A stretch of 64,000 nucleotides of DNA from Labilibaculum euxinicum (GTDB taxonomy: Bacteria > Bacteroidota > Bacteroidia > Bacteroidales > Marinifilaceae): positions 283,074-347,073 of the forward strand of contig NZ_WTCR01000006.1 of NCBI RefSeq assembly GCF_009795715.1, given 5' to 3'. Below the pieces are notes generated by a model. That model was not told where the DNA came from. It saw only the letters and a program-made list of their open reading frames with translations, and searched no databases. A program made the translations under genes and the position numbers. The stretch's first letter is position 1. Each line of letters starts with the position of its first letter. Positions 27,201 to 34,542 of this stretch are shown in pieces.

Positions 27201-27950
27201 TTATTCAAACGGAGCGATTTCTAAACTTTTTGTGTAATTGTATCCCAATTCAAAAATCTCCTGAGCGTGATTTCCATTTAGTATTTCATATTCACGTAAG
27301 CCGGTTGGCTCTATAAATAAAGAACATTTTTCTTTGTGACGAATAATATTTGAATGAACTCCTAACTGAAAAGTTCGGGATGCCACCTGAACCAGGTTGT
27401 CAAACTTTTCAATTTTATGAACAGGGCTCACATTTACAGCAATAATTACATCACATTTTTGCAATAAGGGGGAGATGGGAAGGTTGTCGAATAGTCCTCC
27501 ATCAGAATACATTTTGCCATCAATCAGAACAGGGGCAAAGAGTACAGGAATGCTAGCCGAGGCTAAAAGATAAGTGCTTAAATCTCCTTCCTTAATATAT
27601 TCAACCCTACCATCGTTTAAATTCGATACTGTAATAAATAACGGAATTTTTAAATTTTCAATTTCCTTGATTTTAATGTGTTTTTGAATGTCTTCTTTTA
27701 AGCCATTCAAGCCAAATAATCCATATTTGGGATAATGCAATTTGGAGTAGGCCATTAGACTCTTGTTTTTTAGAATCTTCAGCGTTTTTTCATAGGTATA
27801 GCCGGAGGCTATAAAGGCACCAACTATTGCTCCTGCACTAACACCAGAAATTATATCAGGACGGATTCCTTTTTCCTCGAGTGCTTTTAATACTCCAATA
27901 TGAGCGAAGCCCCGAACGCCGCCACCACCTAATGCTATTCCTATTCTCAT
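27201..27950 (-). CDS. Patatin-like phospholipase (RssA type)
   Basis: A 249-residue serine hydrolase of the bacterial patatin family. The glycine-rich oxyanion loop ALGGGGVRGFAH, the nucleophile Ser38 in GVSAG and the partner Asp150 in SDGGL form the catalytic dyad. There is no signal peptide, so it acts in the cytoplasm, probably on phospholipid or acyl esters. It lies 3 bases after the VOC gene and is likely co-transcribed with it. Confidence 0.9.
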   Translation of the reverse strand: MRIGIALGGGGVRGFAHIGVLKALEEKGIRPDIISGVSAGAIVGAFIASGYTYEKTLKILKNKSLMAYSKLHYPKYGLFGLNGLKEDIQKHIKIKEIENLKIPLFITVSNLNDGRVEYIKEGDLSTYLLASASIPVLFAPVLIDGKMYSDGGLFDNLPISPLLQKCDVIIAVNVSPVHKIEKFDNLVQVASRTFQLGVHSNIIRHKEKCSLFIEPTGLREYEILNGNHAQEIFELGYNYTKSLEIAPFE

Positions 27951-27953
27951 TAA

Positions 27954-28328
27954 TTACTGGGCTTTAAATTCCGGATTGTATATGATACCAATAACATTTC
28001 CCCATGGATCTTTTACACTTGCTACCCAAAGTTCTCCTCCAACATTTGCAGGCTGTTCGTGAACTGCAGCACCCACTTCTATTAAATGTGAAAATGTTTT
28101 GTTAATATCATCAACTCCCCAGTATGATAAAACGTTATCTGTTTTTGAAGCGTTTGAATCTGTATCAGGCAAAAGCCCTAATTCAAATCCGCCGATATTG
28201 AATCCAACGTAGAAATCCTCATCAAAATATGGAGAAGTCTCAAAAGCTCTGGAGTACCAAAGTTTTGCTTTTGAAAGTTCATTTGTTTTGTAAATAGTAG
28301 TTCGCAGACCTAAAAATTGTTTTTTCAT
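27954..28328 (-). CDS. VOC (glyoxalase-like) family protein
   Basis: A 124-residue single-module vicinal-oxygen-chelate protein. The pattern KAKLWYSRAFETSPYFDEDFYVGFNIGGFELGL and the ending VKDPWGNVIGIIYNPEF are typical. Possible roles in the family run from glyoxalase to antibiotic binding; no specific function can be given. It heads a two-gene unit with the patatin gene. Confidence 0.85.
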   Translation of the reverse strand: MKKQFLGLRTTIYKTNELSKAKLWYSRAFETSPYFDEDFYVGFNIGGFELGLLPDTDSNASKTDNVLSYWGVDDINKTFSHLIEVGAAVHEQPANVGGELWVASVKDPWGNVIGIIYNPEFKAQ

Positions 28329-28450
28329 ATCGATTGATTACGCCTAAAATAGGGTGTTAAGAATATCTTGTTTCAGAACTGAATTTATCAATCCATAAAT
28401 TACTCATTTGATTCTGATTTATCTATTTTAATTTCGTTTTTTTATTTAAA

Positions 28451-28482
28451 AAGAGAGCTTATCGATTTCGATAAGCTCTCTG
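28451..28482 (-). terminator. Hairpin terminator after acetyl-CoA synthetase
   Basis: AGAGAGCTTATCGA pairs perfectly with TCGATAAGCTCTCT (14 bp), a few bases after the acs stop codon. The T-run on the minus strand is short and interrupted, so termination strength is uncertain. Confidence 0.75.
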
Positions 28483-28486
28483 CCAG

Positions 28487-30400
28487 TTACTTATTTACAT
28501 TTTCTAAGGCCCCCTTTATTATTTCATCAACAACCGAGGTATCAAGAAGAGTAGAAATATCGCCAAAGTTGGAATAGTCTCCTTCAGCAATTTTTCTAAG
28601 AATACGTCGCATGATTTTGCCCGACCGGGTTTTAGGTAAGCTCCTCACAAGTTGTATTCGGTCTGGTTTTGCGATTGGGCCAATAATTTTGGTAACGCCT
28701 TTTCGGATACTGGTTTTGATCCCTTCTACACCACCGGTTGACAGCTCTCCGCAAACAACAAAAGCATAGATGCCTTGCCCTTTAATATCGTGAGGGAAGC
28801 CAACAACAGCCGATTCGTTTACCAGTGGATGTTCATTAATTGCATTTTCTACTTCAGCAGTTCCCATTCGGTGCCCCGATACATTAATAACATCATCAAC
28901 GCGCCCTAATATTCTATAGTAGCCATCTTCATCACGTTTAACACCATCTCCCGTAAAATATAGATTTTCGTAGGTGCTGAAATAGGTTTTTTTAAATCGT
29001 TCATGATCGCCCCAAATTGTTCTAAGCATTCCGGGCCAGGGATATTTAATGCACAAATTTCCTTCCACGCTCTTTTCTGATAATTCTTTTCCTTCGGCAT
29101 CAACAATTATGGGTTGAATGCCTGGCAGAGGTAAAGTTGCAAAGGAAGGTTTTGTTGGTATGATTCCTGCAATTGGGCTGATTGCAATTCCACCGGTTTC
29201 AGTCTGCCACCAGGTATCAACAATGGGACATCGGTTTTTACCAATATGATCGTGATACCAGTGCCAGGCTTCTTCGTTAATTGGTTCTCCAACTGTTCCA
29301 AGAACTTTTAGTGACGAGAGATCTTTGTTTTCAACATATTCCTGACCCTTCGACATCAACGATCGAATGGCCGTAGGGGCGGTGTAAAATTGCGAAACGT
29401 TATATTTACTTACAATGTCCCAATATCTGCCTGCATCAGGGTAAGTTGGTATTCCTTCGAACATCATTGTGGTAGCACCATTTAGCAAAGGACCGTAAAC
29501 AATGTAAGAGTGACCGGTAATCCAACCAATATCAGCAGAACAAAAATAGATATCACCATCGCTGTACTGGAAAACATTTTTAAACGTATAAGCCGTGTAA
29601 ACCATGTAGCCACCACAAGTGTGAACAATTCCTTTTGGTTTATCGGTCGAACCCGAAGTGTACAGGATGAATAAGGTGTCTTCAGCATCCATTGTTTCGG
29701 CCTCATGATACTCTTCTGCTCCAGCCATGCATTCGTGCCACCATAAATCTATTCTATCGTCGAAAGCAATTTCTGAATTAGTTCGTTGAACCACTATCAC
29801 CTTTTCTACCGTTGGACAAGTTGATACTGCTTCATCTACAATTTCCTTAATAGGGATAATTTTACTGCCCCTATAGCCACCATCCGAAGTTATAACCATC
29901 TTAGCTTCAGCATCAATAATTCTGTCAGCGAGAGAATTGGCAGAGAATCCTGCAAATACGATGGAGTGGATCGCACCAATTCTGGCACATGCCAACATAG
30001 CAATTGCCAATTCTGGAATCATTGGCATATAAAAGGCAATGCGATCGCCCTTTTTAATTCCGTGTTGAAGTAGAACATTGGAAAACTTCTTTACCTCTGT
30101 AAACAGCTCATTATAGGTTAGTATGCGATTTTCATCATTTTGCTCATTAGGCTCCCAAATTATTGCCGGTTGATTTCCCCGGGTGAAAAGATGGCGCTCA
30201 AATATATTTTCAGTAATATTCATTTTGCCGTTAGTGAACCAATTTATTTTTGGCTCAGAAAAATTCCAATCCAATATTTTATCCCATTTTTTTTTCCAAA
30301 AAAAACTTTCTGCAATTCGACTCCAGAATTCTTCCGGTTTAGTCACACTCTTCTGATATTCATGGATGTATCCGCCCAGAGTACTAATCTTATCTATCAT
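28487..30400 (-). CDS. acs: Acetyl-CoA synthetase
   Basis: A 637-residue AMP-forming acetate--CoA ligase. The N-terminal ACS domain (PEEFWSRIAESFFWKKKWDKILDW), the acyl-adenylate signature LYTSGSTDKPKGIVHTCGGY, the WWQTETGG motif, the GRVDDVINVSGHRMGTAEVE motif and the acetylation-site lysine in KTRSGKIMRRILR identify it. Length is normal. The ATG at 30400 is chosen because a longer frame to 30463 adds 21 hydrophobic residues absent from the family. With the SatP-like transporter it allows growth on acetate. Confidence 0.93.
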   Translation of the reverse strand: MIDKISTLGGYIHEYQKSVTKPEEFWSRIAESFFWKKKWDKILDWNFSEPKINWFTNGKMNITENIFERHLFTRGNQPAIIWEPNEQNDENRILTYNELFTEVKKFSNVLLQHGIKKGDRIAFYMPMIPELAIAMLACARIGAIHSIVFAGFSANSLADRIIDAEAKMVITSDGGYRGSKIIPIKEIVDEAVSTCPTVEKVIVVQRTNSEIAFDDRIDLWWHECMAGAEEYHEAETMDAEDTLFILYTSGSTDKPKGIVHTCGGYMVYTAYTFKNVFQYSDGDIYFCSADIGWITGHSYIVYGPLLNGATTMMFEGIPTYPDAGRYWDIVSKYNVSQFYTAPTAIRSLMSKGQEYVENKDLSSLKVLGTVGEPINEEAWHWYHDHIGKNRCPIVDTWWQTETGGIAISPIAGIIPTKPSFATLPLPGIQPIIVDAEGKELSEKSVEGNLCIKYPWPGMLRTIWGDHERFKKTYFSTYENLYFTGDGVKRDEDGYYRILGRVDDVINVSGHRMGTAEVENAINEHPLVNESAVVGFPHDIKGQGIYAFVVCGELSTGGVEGIKTSIRKGVTKIIGPIAKPDRIQLVRSLPKTRSGKIMRRILRKIAEGDYSNFGDISTLLDTSVVDEIIKGALENVNK

Positions 30401-30613
30401 GTGCTGTAAAATTTGGTTAAAGATTAAATCTACATATCTCAATATATGAAATTCTGTATTCATTGCCCAATATTTGTTTTTTGAAATTTCTCAATTAAAG
30501 AAGGAAAAAGGGAAGTAGTCTTGATTGGAATGATATTTTATTATATTACCATGTATATTTAACATGACTCTTAGCTTAGAAGAGTTTTTAATTTGTAACA
30601 TAAGAAGTTGATA

Positions 30614-30862
30614 ATGAATAAAAAAACAATTGTGGTTGTTGTCCTGTCAGTTATTTTATTTCTCTCGGTTAGTAGTGTTTTGGTTATTAATGGCTTCCCT
30701 GATCTAACTTATGATTGGACTGTAGAATCAAAGTCGATACTTAAACAATACATTAAGTTGTTGGGCTTTATAAGTGTAATGGGGCTGGTTTATACGTTGG
30801 TTGAAGGATTTAAAAAGGCTAAACCCGAAGATCAAGATGCAGAGAATGAAGTTATACAATGA
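30614..30862 (+). CDS. Small two-span membrane protein, unknown
   Basis: An 82-residue protein with hydrophobic spans at about residues 4-26 and 46-62 and a short charged, acidic C-terminus (KAKPEDQDAENEV). I recognise no family. The start is the ATG at 30614; the TTG at 30608 is less likely. It lies between the divergent acs gene and arginine decarboxylase with no close partner. Confidence 0.55.
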   Translation: MNKKTIVVVVLSVILFLSVSSVLVINGFPDLTYDWTVESKSILKQYIKLLGFISVMGLVYTLVEGFKKAKPEDQDAENEVIQ

Positions 30863-31052
30863 TTTTTGTGACTGTCATGGAACGGGCAAGAATCTTGAAC
30901 GGGTTAATTTTGTTGGGGTTTTGGAAGATTATGCAAAAAAAACAAGTTCTTGTGTGATTTTTTTTTTATGAAGTGGATATTTCATTGAAAAAATGGTTTT
31001 ATTTGCAAATTGAGGCAGTTAATAACAACAAAAATATTTTATGATTACGTAA

Positions 31053-32459
31053 ATGAAAAACACCTATTTTGATTTGATTGAGCAGAGCTATTATTTTCCA
31101 CAGGAAGGCTTTGACTTACGCGATGATTACCTTACTTTTCAGGGGATCTCTATGAAGTATCTTATAGAAAAGCATGGTACTCCGTTTAGATTCTTTTATC
31201 TTCCCCGAATAGGAGATCAAATAAAAAAAGCCCGGAATCTTTTTAACAAGGCAATCAAGAAAAATAATTACGCAGGTTCTTATGAGTATTGTTATTGTAC
31301 AAAGTGCAATCACTTTGCGCATGTAATTGGTGAAGCATTAAAACACAATGTTAATCTTGAGACTTCTTCAGCTTTTGATATCGATTTGATTTTGAATCTT
31401 TACAGAGATAAAAAAATTGATTTCAACAGAATTATTATTCATAATGGTTACAAAACAGATGAATATTTGAAAAAAATCCTGGATATGCAGGAGGTTGGAT
31501 TCAAGAACAGCATCATCATTTTTGATAGTGTACAGGAATTGGATCGTTTGGAAATACTGGCAAAGGATCGGGTAGTGAAAATTGGTTTGCGAATGGCTAT
31601 TAATGAGGAATCTCAATCTGCCTATTACACTTCAAGAATGGGTATTCGCAGTAATGAAATCATTAATTTTTATCACGATAGAATCAAGAATAATCCAAAG
31701 TTTGAGCTTAAAATGCTTCATTTCTTTGTAGATTCAGGAATTAAGGATAGTTTGTATTATTGGGGTGAATTTCAGAAGGCATTAAAGGTTTATTCCGAAT
31801 TAAAGAAGGATAGTGAAACTCTTGATTCATTTAATTTAGGTGGTGGTTTTCCGATACGTAATCATCTGGGGTTCGAATACCAATATGAATACATGATTAA
31901 TGAAATTATTTCCAACATTAAGGATGCCTGCATTAAGGATGAAATTCCAGAGCCAAACATCTATACTGAATTTGGTAAATATACAGTTGGAGAAAGTGGT
32001 GCAATCATATTTAAAGTGCTGGAACAGAAACAACAAAATGATACAGAGTCTTGGTATTTGATTGATAATAGTTTAATGAATACCATTCCTGATGCATGGT
32101 CTATTCACGAAAAATTTATTCTATTGCCAATCAACAAATGGAAAAATGAATACAAACGTGTAAATATTGGCGGAATTAGCTGCGATCACTCGGATTATTA
32201 CAATTCTGAAGATTTAAATCAGGAGGTTTTGCTGCCGAGTTATTCCAATGATGAAAAAGAGCCATTGTATATTGGTTTTTTCCATACCGGAGCTTATCAG
32301 GATGCAATCAGCGGATATGGAGGCATTAAGCATTGTTTGATTCCATCTCCAAAACATGTAATAATTGACAGAGATGAAAAAGGCAATTTTTTCGATTATG
32401 TTTACCGAAACGAACAATCTGCCGATGAGATGTTTAAACTTTTAGGATACAAAAAGTAA
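31053..32459 (+). CDS. speA: Arginine decarboxylase (short Bacteroidota type)
   Basis: A 468-residue fold-type III PLP decarboxylase related to biosynthetic arginine decarboxylase but shorter than the ~630-residue SpeA. The likely PLP lysine is Lys84 in YCTKCNHF; the LGGGFP phosphate-binding motif and the C-terminal GAYQDAISGYGGIKHC segment (substrate/PLP cysteine region) are present. It should make agmatine, the first step of arginine-derived polyamine synthesis. The next gene, 117 bases on, is a deoxyhypusine-synthase-like protein, a pairing that suggests they act in one pathway. Diaminopimelate or another amino acid as substrate is less likely. Confidence 0.8.
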   Translation: MKNTYFDLIEQSYYFPQEGFDLRDDYLTFQGISMKYLIEKHGTPFRFFYLPRIGDQIKKARNLFNKAIKKNNYAGSYEYCYCTKCNHFAHVIGEALKHNVNLETSSAFDIDLILNLYRDKKIDFNRIIIHNGYKTDEYLKKILDMQEVGFKNSIIIFDSVQELDRLEILAKDRVVKIGLRMAINEESQSAYYTSRMGIRSNEIINFYHDRIKNNPKFELKMLHFFVDSGIKDSLYYWGEFQKALKVYSELKKDSETLDSFNLGGGFPIRNHLGFEYQYEYMINEIISNIKDACIKDEIPEPNIYTEFGKYTVGESGAIIFKVLEQKQQNDTESWYLIDNSLMNTIPDAWSIHEKFILLPINKWKNEYKRVNIGGISCDHSDYYNSEDLNQEVLLPSYSNDEKEPLYIGFFHTGAYQDAISGYGGIKHCLIPSPKHVIIDRDEKGNFFDYVYRNEQSADEMFKLLGYKK

Positions 32460-32576
32460 AGAAGTAATTGTATTACAAATAAAATTGCAGAATTGGCACT
32501 GCAAGAGAGACGAAAATCTCAAATTTTTAATTGCCAGATAGTATTATTAAAATGCTTTGCTATAAATTATAAAATC

Positions 32577-33554
32577 ATGCAAACTAAAGGACCCGTTACT
32601 AAATTTATATTGGAACATTACAGACATTTTAACTCAGCTGCTTTGGTAGATGCTGCCGTTGCTTACGAAAAGCATTTAGCAGAAGGGAAGAAGATGATGA
32701 TTACCCTTGGAGGTGCTATGAGTACTGCTGAATTAGGTCGGTCTTTGGCAGAAATGATTCGTCAGGATAAAGTTCATATTATTACTTGTACCGGAGCAAA
32801 TCTTGAGGAAGATATCATGAATCTTGTTGCTCATTCACATTACGAAAGAGTGCCTAATTACAGAGATTTAACACCACATGACGAGTGGGCTTTGCTGGAG
32901 AAAGGTTTAAACAGAGTAACAGATACATGTATTCCTGAAGAGGAAGCTTTTAGAAGATTACAGAAACACGTTTATAATATTTGGAAAGACGCTGAAGATA
33001 AGGGCGAGAGATATTTTCCACACGAGTTTATGTATAAACTGTTACTTTCAGGAGTGTTGGAACAATATTATGAAATTGATCCTAAAAACAGCTGGATGTT
33101 GGAAGCTGCAAAGAAAAATCTTCCGATTGTAGTTCCTGGCTGGGAAGATTCTACCATGGGAAATATTTTTGCATCCTACTGCTTAAAAGGAGAATTGAAG
33201 GCGTCAACTATGAAATCTGGAATTGAATACATGACTTGGTTGGCAGATTATTATAGCAATACCGCAGGAGACCAAGGTATCGGATTTTTCCAGATTGGTG
33301 GTGGTATATCAGGAGATTTCCCAATATGTGTAGTTCCTATGTTGTATCAGGATATGGAAAGAACAAACACTCCTTTTTGGAGTTATTTCTGCCAAATTTC
33401 TGATTCTACAACAAGTTATGGATCATATTCGGGTGCTGTTCCGAACGAGAAAATTACTTGGGGTAAGTTAGGTATTGAAACGCCTAAATTCATTATTGAA
33501 TCAGATGCTACAATTGTGGCACCCTTGGTTTTTGCATATCTACTAGGTTGGTAA
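32577..33554 (+). CDS. Deoxyhypusine synthase-like protein lacking the catalytic lysine
   Basis: A 325-residue protein of the deoxyhypusine synthase superfamily: MITLGGAMSTAELGRSLAEMI at the start, ITCTGANLEEDI (NAD-binding region), VPGWEDSTMGNIF and the ending SDATIVAPLVFAYLLG. In true deoxyhypusine synthase and homospermidine synthase the motif GGGxxKHH carries the lysine that holds the aminobutyl group; here the motif is GGGISGDFP with Gly246 in that place. Bacteria lack hypusinated eIF5A, so a polyamine reaction using agmatine from the upstream gene is the best guess. I take the ATG at 32577, because the in-frame TTG at 32493 adds an unlikely extension. Confidence 0.78.
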   Translation: MQTKGPVTKFILEHYRHFNSAALVDAAVAYEKHLAEGKKMMITLGGAMSTAELGRSLAEMIRQDKVHIITCTGANLEEDIMNLVAHSHYERVPNYRDLTPHDEWALLEKGLNRVTDTCIPEEEAFRRLQKHVYNIWKDAEDKGERYFPHEFMYKLLLSGVLEQYYEIDPKNSWMLEAAKKNLPIVVPGWEDSTMGNIFASYCLKGELKASTMKSGIEYMTWLADYYSNTAGDQGIGFFQIGGGISGDFPICVVPMLYQDMERTNTPFWSYFCQISDSTTSYGSYSGAVPNEKITWGKLGIETPKFIIESDATIVAPLVFAYLLGW

Positions 33555-33604
33555 TTAATAATAAGCCAAATATATTTCCATTTTTTCGATAAACATATTA
33601 TTGT

Positions 33605-33982
33605 ATGAAGAGCAGCAATAAACCGAGAGTAATCCAGAGCTATGAAAAGCTTAGCCAGGAGATACAGGAACAAATAAAATTGTATTATCCTGAGGGATAT
33701 ATGGATAATTTGATTGAGTTCAGAAATCATAAAAATGAATTAGTAAGTGCCTTGCCGTTTGAGACTGAGGATAAAATTTACATGGTTCGTATGTCAGTTC
33801 GTAAAGCTCAGGAACTTATCGAAGATGATGACGATTTTGACGATGATGGAAATCTGTTGGACAGTAAGAAGGAATCGTATGAAGATAAATACTCTGATTC
33901 TGATTCCGATTTTTTAATGTCAGACGATGATGAGGATGTGGATAACATTGCCGATGATGACGATGATATGGATGATGAATAG
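33605..33982 (+). CDS. Small protein with acidic tail
   Basis: A 125-residue cytosolic protein. The first 75 residues form a compact conserved part (KPRVIQSYEKLSQEIQEQIKLYYPEGY, then ALPFETEDKIYMVRMSV). The rest is almost all Asp, Glu and Ser (DDDFDDDGNLLD, YSDSDSDFLMSDDDEDVD, ADDDDDMDDE). Related Bacteroidota proteins are often mislabelled DNA primase; no primase motif is present. The tail could chelate Mg or mimic nucleic acid. Function unknown. It follows the DHS-like gene by 50 bases and a terminator follows. Confidence 0.75.
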   Translation: MKSSNKPRVIQSYEKLSQEIQEQIKLYYPEGYMDNLIEFRNHKNELVSALPFETEDKIYMVRMSVRKAQELIEDDDDFDDDGNLLDSKKESYEDKYSDSDSDFLMSDDDEDVDNIADDDDDMDDE

Positions 33983-34016
33983 ACCTTTATTTCTACCAGA
34001 AATAAAATAATTATAG

Positions 34017-34057
34017 AAGGCGGTAAAATCATGTATTTTGATTTTACCGCCTTTTTT
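34017..34057 (+). terminator. Terminator after the acidic-tail gene
   Basis: A 14-bp stem GGCGGTAAAATCA(T) / TGATTTTACCGCC with a short loop and six T's. It ends the ADC / DHS-like / acidic-protein transcript. Confidence 0.88.
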
Positions 34058-34485
34058 GAATTGAATGTATTCTCATTCTCCAATGTTGAAAGAAATAGCA
34101 GAATTCTATAAATTAAGGGACTATAAGAAACTCTGCTATTTCAGTCAACCTACTCACTAATGGTTTTTCTCTACTTCCAGAGAGAAACCAACTTAGCTTT
34201 TTCTAATTTAATCAATTAGCATCATCGGGTATAAGTTTGTAGAATTCGATTGAGGGAAATATTGAATCAATTTTCTTTTGAAATTTGAGAGGGTGAGGAT
34301 CGTTTTGGAATAGAATTTCCTTTGTGTTAATTGAGTATTCAAATTACAAAATTAAAGAAGCAATGTCCAGTAAATTAGGAAGTTTTATATGGAAAAATGT
34401 GAGGTTTAAGGAATACTAATCCAAAAAATTTCTTTTGTTATTTACAATGAAATCTGTCATTGAAATTCCTAAATCTCAGGATACA
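34058..34485. other. Intergenic region, no gene recognised
   Basis: About 430 AT-rich bases between two convergent transcripts, each of which has its own terminator. Short inverted repeats occur (for example AGAAACTCTGCTATTTC), but nothing stronger. It looks like decayed spacer. Confidence 0.4.
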
Positions 34486-34521
34486 AAAAAGGGGTGTTTC
34501 CATACTGAAACAACCCTTTTG
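34486..34521 (-). terminator. Terminator after the CoA-disulfide reductase fusion gene
   Basis: AAAAGGGGTGTTTC pairs with GAAACAACCCTTTT (one mismatch) across a 6-nt loop. On the minus strand it is followed by T's (CCCCTTTTTTG). It lies about 20 bases after the stop codon. Confidence 0.82.
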
Positions 34522-34542
34522 TTTTACAGTGACACTACTGTT

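Noticed and set aside
33605..33982. DNA primase annotation
   Set aside because: No zinc-finger or TOPRIM motif; the name is a common database error for this small acidic protein.
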